The notes under the pieces: model-generated
Told to the model about the DNA's origin: nothing
Database searches by the model: none
The model's input: the letters and a program-made list of their open reading frames with translations, nothing else
Shown: one piece after another, positions 8,981 through 17,816 of the stretch
How the letters are laid out: each line of letters opens with the position of its first letter
Numbering within the stretch: the stretch's first letter is position 1
Position numbers and translations under genes: made by a program
Source: Microbacterium lemovicicum
GTDB lineage: Bacteria; Actinomycetota; Actinomycetes; Actinomycetales; Microbacteriaceae
Assembly: GCF_003991875.1 (NCBI RefSeq)
Contig: NZ_CP031423.1
Span: 3,224,001-3,288,000, forward strand
Reading direction: 5' to 3'
Length of the DNA stretch: 64,000 nt

Positions 8981-9741
8981 CTCGGCGCCATCCGGATCGC
9001 GCCGTCGAGCCTGATCGTCTCGCCGTTGAGGTAGCCGTTCTCGACGATCGACAGCACGAGCCGGGCGTACTCGTCCGGGCGTCCGAGACGGCCGGGGTAG
9101 GGCACCTGCTGGCCGAGGGAGTCCTGCGCGGCCTGCGGCAGACCGGCGAGCATCGGCGTCTCCATGATGCCGGGCGCGATCGTCAGCACGCGGATGGCGT
9201 AGCGGGCGAGCTCGCGGGCGATCGGCAGCGTCATGGCGTGCACGCCGCCCTTGCTCGCCGAGTAGGCCGGCTGGCCGACCTGGCCGTCGAACGCGGCGAC
9301 GCTGGCGGTGTTGACGATGACGCCGCGGTCGCCCGAATCGGCGTCGGGCTCGGTGCGCGCCATCACGGCGGACGCCTGCGAGATGACGTTGAACGTGCCC
9401 ACCAGGTTGACGCGCACCACGCGCTCGAAATCGGCGAGCACCGCGGGATGGCCCTCGCGGTCGAGCACCTTCGCCGGTGGGGCGATGCCCGCGCAGTTCA
9501 CGACGACCCGGAGGGGGCCGGATGCTGCGGCCTGCGCCACGGCGGCCGCCACCTGATCCGGGTCGGTGACGTCGGCCGGGGCGAACGAGCCGCCGAGCTC
9601 GGCGGCCGTCTCGGCACCCGCCGAGGCGGGCAGGTCGATGATCGTGACGGCGGACCCCGCTTCGGCGAGGCGGCGGGCGGTGGCCAGGCCCAGCCCGCTC
9701 GCACCTCCCGTGACCAGGGCGCTGGTGCCGGTGAGTCTCAT
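8977..9741 (-). CDS. SDR-family 3-hydroxyacyl-CoA dehydrogenase, HSD17B10-like
   Basis: A 254-residue short-chain dehydrogenase: GGASGLG for NAD binding, NCAG, Ser in [14 protein letters not shown] and the YSASKGG Tyr/Lys pair. The sequence resembles the 3-hydroxy-2-methylbutyryl-CoA dehydrogenase (HSD17B10) branch, which oxidises 3-hydroxyacyl-CoAs in isoleucine and fatty-acid breakdown. First gene of the operon, with GAAGGAG before the ATG; the enoyl-CoA hydratase that would supply its substrate is immediately downstream. Confidence 0.88.
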   Translation of the reverse strand: MRLTGTSALVTGGASGLGLATARRLAEAGSAVTIIDLPASAGAETAAELGGSFAPADVTDPDQVAAAVAQAAASGPLRVVVNCAGIAPPAKVLDREGHPAVLADFERVVRVNLVGTFNVISQASAVMARTEPDADSGDRGVIVNTASVAAFDGQVGQPAYSASKGGVHAMTLPIARELARYAIRVLTIAPGIMETPMLAGLPQAAQDSLGQQVPYPGRLGRPDEYARLVLSIVENGYLNGETIRLDGAIRMAPR

Positions 9742-9777
9742 GTGCTCTCCTTCGAACAGATACTGCGACGCGGTTTC

Positions 9778-9783
9778 ATCCTA
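9778..9783 (-). promoter_or_regulatory. -10 box of the SDR-hydratase-SDR operon
   Basis: TAGGAT, about 36 bases ahead of the ATG at 9741, leaving a leader with a GAAGGAG ribosome site. The -35 region is weak. Confidence 0.4.
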
Positions 9784-9842
9784 CGCGGGACTCCGTCTCA
9801 GACCGATCCGTCGCACCCTCCCACGCTACGGGCCGGGCGCGG

Positions 9843-10640
9843 TCAGGACCAGACGAACCGGAACGTTCCGGCGGCGACCGCGGCGGCGAGCGCCGCGGCG
9901 ATGACGACCACCGCACCCACGACGGCGACGGCATCCCGCGGGTGCAGGCGCGACGGGCGCGCCCAGGTGCGCGGGGTGGGGGCGCCGAAGCCCCGGGCCT
10001 CCATCGCGGTGGAGAGCTTCGTGCCGCGGCGCACGGCGAAGACCAGCAGCACGAACGCCATCGACAGGAATCGGCGCACCGCGCCGCGATCGCCCAGCCC
10101 TCGCGCGCGGCGCGCGAGCGCCATCGTGCGCCAGTCCTCGACGAACAGGCCCAGCGTGCGGGTGCCGGCGAGCACTCCGAGCACGAAGCGCGCCGGAAGG
10201 TGCGCGACCTGGGCGAGCGCGTCGGCGAGCTCGGTCGGGTCGGTGCGCCCGAACAGGAGGATCGTCGGCAGCGCCAGAGCGATCACCCGCAGCGTGACGG
10301 CCACGGCCAGCTCGATCGACGCGTCGCTCACGGTGGCGTAGAGGAAGGAGCCGTAGATCTGGCCCCCCGGCTGGGCGTAGAGGAGCATGCTGACGCCCGC
10401 GACCGGCGCGAACAGCGCGATCGGCGCGATGCGGCGCAGCACCGCGCTCAGCCGCAGTCCCGTCACGGGCAGGCACGCGAGCTGCAGGACGATGGCGACG
10501 ACCGCCGAGACGACGTCGATGCTGGCGAACAGCGGCACAGACAGCACGAGGGCGATGACGATCTTCGTGACGGGGTTGATGCCGTCGAGCCAGGCGGATG
10601 CCGCGGCATCCGCTCTCCTCGTCGGTGTGTCGACGCTCAT
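9843..10640 (-). CDS. ykoC: ECF transporter T component, YkoC-like
   Basis: A 265-residue membrane protein of the CbiQ/EcfT family with about five hydrophobic segments. Two short Ala-Arg-containing coupling motifs that dock on the ATPases are visible (MALARRARG and MEARGFG). It is the scaffold joining the ATPase and the thiamine-precursor-binding S component. Its ATG overlaps the ATPase stop as ATGA, and it is the last gene of the riboswitch-controlled operon. Confidence 0.9.
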   Translation of the reverse strand: MSVDTPTRRADAAASAWLDGINPVTKIVIALVLSVPLFASIDVVSAVVAIVLQLACLPVTGLRLSAVLRRIAPIALFAPVAGVSMLLYAQPGGQIYGSFLYATVSDASIELAVAVTLRVIALALPTILLFGRTDPTELADALAQVAHLPARFVLGVLAGTRTLGLFVEDWRTMALARRARGLGDRGAVRRFLSMAFVLLVFAVRRGTKLSTAMEARGFGAPTPRTWARPSRLHPRDAVAVVGAVVVIAAALAAAVAAGTFRFVWS

Positions 10641-12100
10641 GCCGCCGTCTCCGGGCGGGCCTCGAGCCGGATGCGGTGTCCGCCGAGGTGGCGGACGACG
10701 TCCTCGTCGTGCGTGACCGCCACGACGGCTCGCCCGCGCTCGGTCTCGCGCTGGAGGAGGCCGACGAGCTCGGTCCACCCGCGGCGGTCCTGCCCGAAGG
10801 TCGGCTCGTCGAGCACGAGGACGGCAGGGGATGACGCGAGCACGGTCGCCACGGACAGCCGGCGCTTCTGCCCGCCGGACAGGGTGAAGGGGTTCGCCAG
10901 CGCGAGGTGGTCGAGGCGGAGCCGCTCCAGCAGCTCGTCGACGACGGCGTCGATCTCGGGACGCGACATGCCCAGCGCGCGCGGCCCGACCGCGAGCTCG
11001 TCGCGGAGGGTGGCGGCGAGGAACTGGTGCTCGGGCTCCTGGAACACGGTGCCGATGCGGGTGAGCAGCTCGGTCGACCGCCAGCGCAGCGGACGGCGTC
11101 CACCCCGGCCGGCGAGCCGCTCGGCGGCCACGACCTCTCCGGCGACCTCCGGCAGCAGGCCGGCCAGCGTCAGGGCCAGCGTCGACTTCCCCGCGCCGTT
11201 CGGGCCGGTGATGACCGTCGCCCCCGCCTCCGGTACCCGGATGTCGAGGCCGGCTGCGACCGGCACGCCCCTCACCCGGCCGACGGCCAGACCGGCGGCG
11301 GCGAGCACCGGCTCGGCGGCGGCGCCGGCCGGGGGCAGGACGGGCAGGTCGACGGCCGCGCCGGGCACCCACACGCCCGCCTCCGCGAGCGCGCGACCGT
11401 GCACGGCGAACACGTCCGCGGGCGAACCGTCGGCGAGCAGTCCGCCGTCGGGGTCGAGCACGACCACGCGCGTCATGAGGTCGACCCACACGGGTGTGCG
11501 GTGCTCGATCAGCACGATCGTCGCACCGGTCGCCTCCGCGATCCGGCCCACGCTCCGGCGCACCTCCGCGACGCCGTCGGGATCGAGGTTGGCGGTCGGC
11601 TCGTCGAGCAGCAGCAGGCCGGGGCGCATGGCGAGCACGCCGGCGAGCGCGAGACGCTGCTTCTGACCGCCCGACAGCGCGGCCGTGGCGCGATCGAGCG
11701 GCACGTCCAGGCCCACCGCGTCGAGCGCTTCACGCACCCGCGGACCGATCTGCTCCGCGGGCACGCCGAGGTTCTCGCACCCGAAGGCGACGTCATCGCC
11801 CACGCGGGAGAGCACCACCCCCGACTCCGGATCCTGCAGCACGAGTCCGACCCGTCCGCGCTGCAGCTCCGGCGGCTCCCCGTCGACGAGGATGCGTCCG
11901 GTGAGCTCGCCCTCGTCGCTGTCGCCGAGGAGACCCGCCATGCCCGTCAGCAGCGTCGACTTGCCGGAGCCCGAGGCGCCCAGCAGGAGGACGCGCTCGC
12001 CCGGCTCGATCCGCAGGTCGACCCCGGTCACGGCCGGCAGCCGACGCCCGGCGTAGCGCCATCCCCAGCCCTCGACGAGGACGCCGGCCGGAGCCGTCAT
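10637..12100 (-). CDS. ykoD: ECF transporter ATPase with two fused ABC domains, YkoD-like
   Basis: A 487-residue protein with two complete ABC nucleotide-binding domains in one chain. First domain: Walker A GASGSGKST, signature LSGGQKQRL, Walker B LLLLDEPTANLD. Second domain: GPNGAGKST, LSGGQKRRL, VLVLDEPTFGQD. This fused arrangement is the YkoD type rather than separate EcfA1/EcfA2. It starts within the S-component stop (TGATG) and overlaps the T component by 4 bp, so stoichiometric production is likely. Confidence 0.94.
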   Translation of the reverse strand: MTAPAGVLVEGWGWRYAGRRLPAVTGVDLRIEPGERVLLLGASGSGKSTLLTGMAGLLGDSDEGELTGRILVDGEPPELQRGRVGLVLQDPESGVVLSRVGDDVAFGCENLGVPAEQIGPRVREALDAVGLDVPLDRATAALSGGQKQRLALAGVLAMRPGLLLLDEPTANLDPDGVAEVRRSVGRIAEATGATIVLIEHRTPVWVDLMTRVVVLDPDGGLLADGSPADVFAVHGRALAEAGVWVPGAAVDLPVLPPAGAAAEPVLAAAGLAVGRVRGVPVAAGLDIRVPEAGATVITGPNGAGKSTLALTLAGLLPEVAGEVVAAERLAGRGGRRPLRWRSTELLTRIGTVFQEPEHQFLAATLRDELAVGPRALGMSRPEIDAVVDELLERLRLDHLALANPFTLSGGQKRRLSVATVLASSPAVLVLDEPTFGQDRRGWTELVGLLQRETERGRAVVAVTHDEDVVRHLGGHRIRLEARPETAA

Positions 12101-12756
12101 CAGACGTCGCGACGCAGTTCCCGGCCCGCGGCGAAGCGGCTGAGCGCACCGGTCGCGGCGAGTGCGCGCACCAGCAGCCAGCCGACGAGCCCGGCCAGGA
12201 TCGCGCCCGACACCAGCAGCGAGCCGAGGTAGATGAGGTTGAACTCGAGCGTCTTCAGGATGTTGGGCGAGCTGCCGTAGAAGAACTCGAACACCCAGGC
12301 GGCCGCTCCCGCGCCCGCACCGGCCAGCATCGCGACAGGGAGGGTGAAGCGCAGATACAGGAACGCGAGGAGGATCAGCTCCGCACCGAGACCCTGGACC
12401 ATCCCGGAGAACAGCGTCGAGACGCCCCACACGTTGCCGATGAGCATCGACACGACGGCGGCGATGACCTCGACGAGGAACGCCGCCCCGGGCTTGCGGA
12501 TGATGAGGCCGCCGACGACGCCGCCGAGCAGCCAGATGCCCGCGGCGAGGCCGCCGAGCCCGGGCGTGAGGGCGTCCATCGCGAGGAACCACGCGTATCC
12601 GACGGTGTTCCACCCCCAGAAGACCAGGCCCAGCGCCACGCCGAGCACCGCGGCGACGACGATGTCGACGACGCGCCAGCGGAAGCGACCGGATGCTGCG
12701 GGGCGACGGCCGGCCGCGGCATCCTTCTCGATGGACGGAGACGTGGAAGCACTCAT
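12100..12756 (-). CDS. ykoE: ECF transporter S component, YkoE family (thiamine/hydroxymethylpyrimidine)
   Basis: A 218-residue integral membrane substrate-binding subunit with about six hydrophobic segments after a short charged N-terminus; RWRVVDIVVAAVLGVALGLVF is typical of YkoE. Specificity for thiamine or its pyrimidine precursor is supported by the TPP riboswitch directly upstream. The ribosome site GGGAGGAG is the 3' end of the riboswitch. Membrane-located; works with the YkoD and YkoC homologues encoded just downstream. Confidence 0.93.
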   Translation of the reverse strand: MSASTSPSIEKDAAAGRRPAASGRFRWRVVDIVVAAVLGVALGLVFWGWNTVGYAWFLAMDALTPGLGGLAAGIWLLGGVVGGLIIRKPGAAFLVEVIAAVVSMLIGNVWGVSTLFSGMVQGLGAELILLAFLYLRFTLPVAMLAGAGAGAAAWVFEFFYGSSPNILKTLEFNLIYLGSLLVSGAILAGLVGWLLVRALAATGALSRFAAGRELRRDV

Positions 12757-12764
12757 CTGAACTC

Positions 12765-12847
12765 CTCCCTGCGCCGGCATGATCCGGATCAGGTTCGACG
12801 GTCGAAGCGTGGATCGCTTCCTCTCAGCCCGGCTCACCGGACTCCCG
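12765..12847 (-). promoter_or_regulatory. TPP (thiamine pyrophosphate) riboswitch
   Basis: On the minus strand the THI-box signatures appear in order: GGCTGAGAGGAAG (pyrimidine-sensor side), then GAACCTGATCCGGATCATGC and CCGGCGCAGGGA (pyrophosphate-sensor side). The final GGGAGGAG is also the ykoE ribosome site, 6 bases from its ATG. TPP binding would therefore most simply hide the ribosome site (translational OFF switch). Confidence 0.95.
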
Positions 12848-12861
12848 TGGTTGTGCCGTTG

Positions 12862-12867
12862 AGTATA
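12862..12867 (-). promoter_or_regulatory. -10 box of the ykoEDC operon
   Basis: TATACT, a near-consensus -10, lies about 15 bases upstream of the riboswitch, so the transcript begins almost at the aptamer. Confidence 0.55.
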
Positions 12868-12885
12868 TCCCCGGAGCGCGCAGGG

Positions 12886-12891
12886 TATTCT
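12886..12891 (+). promoter_or_regulatory. Leaderless -10 box for the D,D-carboxypeptidase gene
   Basis: TATTCT, 6 bases, GTG at 12898; this decides the start over the in-frame GTG at 12847, which lies inside the divergent riboswitch. Confidence 0.55.
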
Positions 12892-12897
12892 GCGCGA

Positions 12898-14280
12898 GTG
12901 AGCATCGACGACGCCCCGGTCCGTCGTCGCGAGGCTCGAGCGCAGGCCACCGGTCCGATCGCCCTGGCGTGGGTCGACGAGCAGCGCGTGGCGACGGTGA
13001 CCACTCCGGTCGTCCCGGCCACCACGCCGTTCGTGCCGGTCGCGGCCGATCTGCTGACGCGGGCGCCGCGGCGGTCGCCCTGGCGACCGGGCGTGCTGGT
13101 GCCGACGGGGCTGATCATCGCCCTCATCGCCCTGTACGCCGCGACGACCCTGCTGTGGCCGCTGCACGCGGTCGCGCCGACCGTGACCGCCCTGACCGTC
13201 ACCCCCGCCGCGGCGCCGGCGGCCGCTCCGGCGTGGCCGGCGCAGGGCAGTGCGGCGGTCGCCGTCCTCGGCGTGGGCGAGGCGAGCTCGTCGCCCGATG
13301 CGGTCGAGATCGCGAGCATCACGAAGGTCGTCACCGCCCTGCTGGTGCTCGACCAGATGCCGCTGGCGGTGGGCGAGTCGGGCCCGGAGTTCCGGTTCAC
13401 CGGCGCGGACAGCGACGACTACTGGGCGTACCGCCGCAACGGGGAGTCGGCCCTCGACGTGCCGATCGGCGGCACGCTGACGCAGTACCAGCTGCTGGAG
13501 GGCATGCTGATCGGCTCGGCCAACAACTACGCCGACCGGCTCGCCTACAACATCTGGCCGTCCGACCGCGTCTTCGCCGCGGCGGCCAACTCCTGGCTCG
13601 CGGCCCACGGCGTCCCGGGTGTCACGATCGTCGACCCGAGCGGCATCGAGGCCGGCAACGTCGCCAGCCCTGCCGCGCTGATCGCCCTCGCCGAGCGCGC
13701 GCTCGCCAACCCGGTCATCGCGGAGATCGTCGCCACGCAGTCCGTCGAGCTCCCCGGGGCGGGCACCGTGACCAACACCAACGGGCTGCTCGCCGACCAG
13801 GGCGTCGTCGGCGTCAAGACCGGAACACTGGACAGCTGGAACGTGCTGTCGGCCAAGGACGTCGAGATCGGCGGCACCTCGGTGCGGCTGTACGCCGCCG
13901 TCATGGGGCAGGTCGACGACGAGGCCCGGCTGGGCGCCTCGCGCGCGCTGTACGCGCAGCTCGAGGGCGAGCTGCAGCCGACGACCACCGTCGCGAGCGG
14001 CACCGTCGCCGGCACCGTGAGCACGCGGTGGGGCGCCACGGCCGACATCGTGGTGGACGCCGACGCCGACGTCATCCTCTGGAACGGCGGGGTGGCGACC
14101 GTGGACCCCGCGTACGACCTGGGCGACAGCCGCGACGAGAGCGACATCGTCGGCGGGCTGACGGCGACCGGTCCGCTGAACGAGGCGACGGTGAACCTGC
14201 GCCTCGACCGCGACATCGATCCGCCGAGCCCGTGGTGGCGTCTGACGCACCCGCTCGACCTCTTCGGCCTCAACGACTGA
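12898..14280 (+). CDS. Membrane-anchored serine D-alanyl-D-alanine carboxypeptidase
   Basis: A 460-residue penicillin-binding-protein-like peptidase that trims the terminal D-Ala of peptidoglycan stem peptides. The three active-site motifs are present: SITK (Ser140, Lys143), SAN (Ser207) and KTG (Lys307). An N-terminal cytoplasmic segment of about 60 residues is followed by one transmembrane helix (GVLVPTGLIIALIALYAATT), so the catalytic domain is outside. The last 120 residues are a beta-rich domain of unknown role. It belongs to the DacB/peptidase S11-S13-like group; exact class is less sure than activity. Confidence 0.88.
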   Translation: MSIDDAPVRRREARAQATGPIALAWVDEQRVATVTTPVVPATTPFVPVAADLLTRAPRRSPWRPGVLVPTGLIIALIALYAATTLLWPLHAVAPTVTALTVTPAAAPAAAPAWPAQGSAAVAVLGVGEASSSPDAVEIASITKVVTALLVLDQMPLAVGESGPEFRFTGADSDDYWAYRRNGESALDVPIGGTLTQYQLLEGMLIGSANNYADRLAYNIWPSDRVFAAAANSWLAAHGVPGVTIVDPSGIEAGNVASPAALIALAERALANPVIAEIVATQSVELPGAGTVTNTNGLLADQGVVGVKTGTLDSWNVLSAKDVEIGGTSVRLYAAVMGQVDDEARLGASRALYAQLEGELQPTTTVASGTVAGTVSTRWGATADIVVDADADVILWNGGVATVDPAYDLGDSRDESDIVGGLTATGPLNEATVNLRLDRDIDPPSPWWRLTHPLDLFGLND

Positions 14281-14298
14281 GCGCGGCCGGTTCGGGGG

Positions 14299-15225
14299 TC
14301 AGACGAACGCCACCGTCTGGTTGAGGCGCGTGCGGGCGTCGAACACCTCGTTGCCGCCGACCGCCCGCGCGCCCGAGACCCCGCGGCGCAGCACCGTGGC
14401 CAGCGCGCTGCGCGCGACGACGGCGACGTGCATGCCGCGCACCTTGCCGAGCTCGGTGATGGCCTCGGAGACGTCCTCGTCGGGCAGAACCACGATCGCG
14501 CCGCCGAACCGCACCCCGGCGGCGCGGGCGACGACGCGGAGCCGGCTCAGCAGCTCGGCGATGGGCGCGCCGGCGATCCCGTCGCCGATGAGCTCGCCGC
14601 GCTTGAGTCGCACCGGACCGCCGAAGTCCTCGGAGAGCAGTCCGTAGAGTCCGCTCGGCCCGAGCACGATGTGGTCGACCTTGGACTCGGGGTCACCTGA
14701 GCGGCCGCCGGCGGCGACGTCGTGCCACACCGTGTAGCCCATGCCCAGGTCGGCGACGATGCGGGCGGTCGCCTCCTCCGCGAGCGCGTCGGCGAGGAGT
14801 CGGCGCAGATGGTGCGGCGCCGAGCGCACGAGCGCGGGGTCGTACGGGTCGTCGAGCGTCACACCGCGGCCCACCCACTCGCGTACGAGATCGAGGTACC
14901 GCTCGCGCCGCCAGCCCCCGGGCTGCCCGTACGACCGCGCGCGGGGGCGCGTGTCGGCGGGCGGCGTCTGCGCGTGCCAGCCCGACCACTCGGGCGCAGC
15001 GGCCTGGCCGAAGCCGTGACCGCGGTCGTAGGCGGCGCGCGCCTCTGGGGTGCCGACGAGGTCCCAGGCGCGCTGCACCTGCACGAACACGGCGGCGTCC
15101 CCGCCGGTGTCGGGGTGGCTCTGGCGCAGCCGCAGGCGGTAGGCGCGGCGCAGCTCCTCCTCGGTGACGTCGGGCGGGACGGCGAGGACGTCGTAGGCGG
15201 ACGCGGACAGCGGGCTGTCGAACAC
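14299..15225 (-). CDS. J-domain protein with a C-terminal NERD-like nuclease-related domain
   Basis: A 308-residue protein. Residues 10-70 form a J domain with the DnaK-stimulating HPD at 37-39 (LRQSHPDTGG). Then come a Pro/Arg-rich linker and a domain of about 150 residues whose core (KVDHIVLGPSGLYGLLSEDFGG) resembles the start of NERD domains. The usual NERD lysine of the 'TK' position appears as Glu-Asp, so nuclease activity is doubtful. GTG start with GGGGAG upstream. This looks like a chaperone co-factor tied to a degenerate nuclease-like module; role unknown. Confidence 0.78.
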   Translation of the reverse strand: MFDSPLSASAYDVLAVPPDVTEEELRRAYRLRLRQSHPDTGGDAAVFVQVQRAWDLVGTPEARAAYDRGHGFGQAAAPEWSGWHAQTPPADTRPRARSYGQPGGWRRERYLDLVREWVGRGVTLDDPYDPALVRSAPHHLRRLLADALAEEATARIVADLGMGYTVWHDVAAGGRSGDPESKVDHIVLGPSGLYGLLSEDFGGPVRLKRGELIGDGIAGAPIAELLSRLRVVARAAGVRFGGAIVVLPDEDVSEAITELGKVRGMHVAVVARSALATVLRRGVSGARAVGGNEVFDARTRLNQTVAFV

Positions 15226-15255
15226 GCGCGCTCCCCTCGGTCGGTGCGGCGTTCC

Positions 15256-15261
15256 ACGCTA
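15256..15261 (-). promoter_or_regulatory. -10 box of the J-domain gene
   Basis: TAGCGT, about 31 bases before the GTG start, leaving a leader that carries GGGGAG. Confidence 0.35.
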
Positions 15262-15311
15262 CCCCCGCGCTCCCGTGAGGATGCTCCACGCGCGGGGAGC
15301 CGCGGGCGCAG

Positions 15312-15842
15312 TCAGTCCGGACGGCGCTCGTTGCGCCGGGCGTACGCGGAAGCGCTGCGGCTGGACAGCGCGAGCAGGATGAGCACGTCCAGGGCGACCG
15401 ACAGCAGCGTGCCGCTGATGCGGATCTCCTGGCCCTGCCACCACCAGCCGGCGAAGGCGGTGGAGATGGATGCGACGGCGAACAGCATCACCCACACGCG
15501 CGGGCCGTTGCGGCCGAACAGGATGGCCACGCCCAGGACGGCCTGCACGGCCAGGGACGCCACCACGATGGCGGTGTAGACGCCGAGGCCGATGGCGGCC
15601 GTGTCGTCGTCGGCCTGGATGCCGACCATCTGCACGAGCGGCTGGTCCGGCGTGCCGCCGGTGAGCGTGGTCACGAGCACGAAGACTCCGGTGACCACGC
15701 GCAGCAGCACGAGGACGGCGCCGGTCACCGTGGAGGCCGGCCGCTTCATGCGGGGGTCGTACGGCGTGGGCTGGACCAGCCGGGCGGCCGGCTCGTACGC
15801 CGCGCGCTTGGCGGGATGGGGCTCGGTCTCGGGGGCGCTCAC
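15312..15842 (-). CDS. Small four-helix membrane protein of unknown function
   Basis: A 176-residue protein with a hydrophilic N-terminus of about 40 residues (rich in Pro and Ala) and four predicted membrane spans, the last ending in a short Arg-rich tail. No recognised family. The GTG start overlaps the stop of the LssY-type gene as GTGA, so the two proteins are translated together and may form one membrane unit. Confidence 0.72.
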   Translation of the reverse strand: MSAPETEPHPAKRAAYEPAARLVQPTPYDPRMKRPASTVTGAVLVLLRVVTGVFVLVTTLTGGTPDQPLVQMVGIQADDDTAAIGLGVYTAIVVASLAVQAVLGVAILFGRNGPRVWVMLFAVASISTAFAGWWWQGQEIRISGTLLSVALDVLILLALSSRSASAYARRNERRPD

Positions 15843-16687
15843 ACCCGCACCTCCCGGGTGTCGAGGATGGGCAGGTCGCCGTCGGTGCGGATGCTGTCCC
15901 CGCCGCCGTTGCGCGAGTGGTAGCCGGTCGAGAAGTCGCGCAGCACCTCCAGCCGCACCCGGGGCTCGGCGTCCTGCACCGTGCGCACGATGTGGTCGCG
16001 CTCCACGTCGGTGTCGGCGTCGATCTTGTGCGTGACCTGCAGGGTGAAGAGCGAGAGGCCTACGGCGGTGTCGAAGGTGCCGGCCGCGAGCCAGTCCACC
16101 CGGCGGCCTCCCGGCAGCAGCCAGCCGTCGGGGCATCTCCAGAAGCGCACGTGGTGGCGCTGCGCCGGGTTTCCCGCCACCTGCTGCTGATAGGCGAAGT
16201 CCTGTTGCCGGCCGAAGAGGAACAGCGGGCTGACGGGGGCGTCGTCGTAGCTGCGCCGGGCGAGGGTGCGCGTGATGATGAGCCACGACGAGCGGAGCGT
16301 GACCGGGTCGGCGCGGGTCCAGCCGGCGACCTGGAGGGCCGCCTCGATCTGCGGCGCCTCACCCATCAGGGCCAGATTCACCGGATCGCCCAGCAGTCCG
16401 TCGCTCGTGCGGGTGCGGCCGATGAAGTAGTCCGGCACGTAGATGGTCGTCAGGATCCGGTGCAGACGGGGCAGCACGAGATAGGCGAGGAGCACCCAGA
16501 ACACGACCGCCCCGGCGATGCCCCACCAGCCGAGCTGGAAGGCCTCGTCGACACTGAGGTACGCCAGCCAGACCGCCGAGAGCCCGGCGAAGACGAAGAA
16601 CGCCCAGTCCAGCACGACGCCGCGGGAGTACCGGCGCCGCGCGCGCCGCTCCCTGCGCTGGGCGGACTTCGTGGGCGTGAGCGTCAT
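15839..16687 (-). CDS. LssY C-terminal domain membrane protein
   Basis: A 282-residue protein with two N-terminal membrane helices (residues about 24-75) followed by an LssY_C-like domain: VPDYFIGRTRTSDGLLGDPV, GWTRADPVTLRSSW and SPLFLFGRQQDFAYQQQV. LssY_C domains occur in proteins related to type-I secretion and lipid phosphatase fusions; no enzyme activity has been fixed. The ATG is 6 bases from TAGAAT. Confidence 0.78.
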   Translation of the reverse strand: MTLTPTKSAQRRERRARRRYSRGVVLDWAFFVFAGLSAVWLAYLSVDEAFQLGWWGIAGAVVFWVLLAYLVLPRLHRILTTIYVPDYFIGRTRTSDGLLGDPVNLALMGEAPQIEAALQVAGWTRADPVTLRSSWLIITRTLARRSYDDAPVSPLFLFGRQQDFAYQQQVAGNPAQRHHVRFWRCPDGWLLPGGRRVDWLAAGTFDTAVGLSLFTLQVTHKIDADTDVERDHIVRTVQDAEPRVRLEVLRDFSTGYHSRNGGGDSIRTDGDLPILDTREVRV

Positions 16688-16693
16688 GGCTGG

Positions 16694-16699
16694 ATTCTA
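16694..16699 (-). promoter_or_regulatory. Leaderless -10 box for the LssY-type gene
   Basis: TAGAAT, 6 bases, then ATG at 16687. This is the closest to consensus of all the leaderless boxes in the window. Confidence 0.55.
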
Positions 16700-17782
16700 C
16701 GGACGCGTCCAGAGCGGCTGCGACGGGCGGAAGGCCAGCGCCTCCGCCCCCACTCCCGGGTCGACGTCCGCGACGGACACCGGTCGCCACGCGGGGGCGC
16801 GATCCTTGTCCACGAGCTGCGCCCGGATGCCCTCGACGAGGTCGGGCTGGGTGAGGGCGAACCACAGCACCAGGCCGTACTCCTGCTCGAGCGCGGCCCG
16901 GAGACCCGACAGCGAGCGTGCCGCGCGGACGGCGGCGAGCGTGGCGGCCAGCGCGGTCGGTGACACCTCCTCGAGCACGTCGGCGGTGGCGGATGCCTCG
17001 GGCTCCGGCCGCGCGCGGAGCCTCTGCAGGATCTCGCCGACCGTCTCCGCCGAGAACGCCTCGTCGATCCACGGGCGGGCGGCCTCCAGCCGCGACGGCT
17101 CGGGTTCGACCGCGAAGGCGCGCACCTGCTCAGCGGCGGTCAGGTCTCCCCCGCCGGCCGCCAGCGCCCCGCGGACCTCGTCGAGCCGCGCGCTCGGCAC
17201 CAGGTGGTCGGCGAAGCCGGCGTACAGGGCGTCCGCCGCATCCATCGACGCGCCCGTCAGCGCCAGGTACTCCCCCGTGCGTCCCGGGGCGCGACCGAGC
17301 AGCCAGGTGCCGCCGACATCGGGCGTGAACCCGATGCGCGTCTCCGGCATCGCGAGCCGCGACCGCTCGGTGACGATGCGCACGGAGGCGTGACCGGCCA
17401 AGCCGATGCCGCCGCCCATGGTGATCCCATCGGCGAAGACGACGATCGGGGCGGGGTACTCGGCGATGCGCGCGTTGAGCGCGTACTCGGCGCGGAAGAA
17501 CACCGCGGTCTCGTCCGGCCGCCCTGCGACGATCTGCCGGTAGAGCCCGCGGACGTCGCCGCCGGCGCAGAAGCCCCGGTCACCCGCGCCGTCGAGCAGG
17601 ACGACCTCGACACCGGCGTCGCCCTCCCAGTCGTCGAGGGCCGCGGAGAGCGCCTCGACCATGCCCAGGTCGAGCGCGTTGATCGCCCGCACCCGGTCGA
17701 GGGTGAGCCGCCCCAGGCGACCGGTGCGCTCGACGCGGACATGGGGCTGCGGGGACTCGGCCGACGTCGCTGTCTCGCTCAT
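16697..17782 (-). CDS. 3-hydroxyisobutyryl-CoA hydrolase-like enoyl-CoA hydratase family protein
   Basis: A 361-residue crotonase-fold protein, longer than hydratases and matching the HIBCH length. FCAGGDVRGLY and DGITMGGGIGL form the oxyanion hole. MPETRIGFTPDVGGTWLL holds the Glu and Asp that HIBCH enzymes use to hydrolyse the thioester in valine breakdown. The C-terminal DPDLVEGIRAQ-like segment (QPDLVEGIRAQLVDKD) is also HIBCH-like. Its own -10 (TAGCCT) is 7 bases ahead of the ATG. Confidence 0.87.
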   Translation of the reverse strand: MSETATSAESPQPHVRVERTGRLGRLTLDRVRAINALDLGMVEALSAALDDWEGDAGVEVVLLDGAGDRGFCAGGDVRGLYRQIVAGRPDETAVFFRAEYALNARIAEYPAPIVVFADGITMGGGIGLAGHASVRIVTERSRLAMPETRIGFTPDVGGTWLLGRAPGRTGEYLALTGASMDAADALYAGFADHLVPSARLDEVRGALAAGGGDLTAAEQVRAFAVEPEPSRLEAARPWIDEAFSAETVGEILQRLRARPEPEASATADVLEEVSPTALAATLAAVRAARSLSGLRAALEQEYGLVLWFALTQPDLVEGIRAQLVDKDRAPAWRPVSVADVDPGVGAEALAFRPSQPLWTRP

Positions 17783-17789
17783 GCGGGCA

Positions 17790-17795
17790 AGGCTA
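17790..17795 (-). promoter_or_regulatory. Leaderless -10 box for the HIBCH-like gene
   Basis: TAGCCT, 7 bases, ATG at 17782. Confidence 0.45.
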
Positions 17796-17816
17796 CCGCC
17801 GCGGCAGCGCGGAGCC

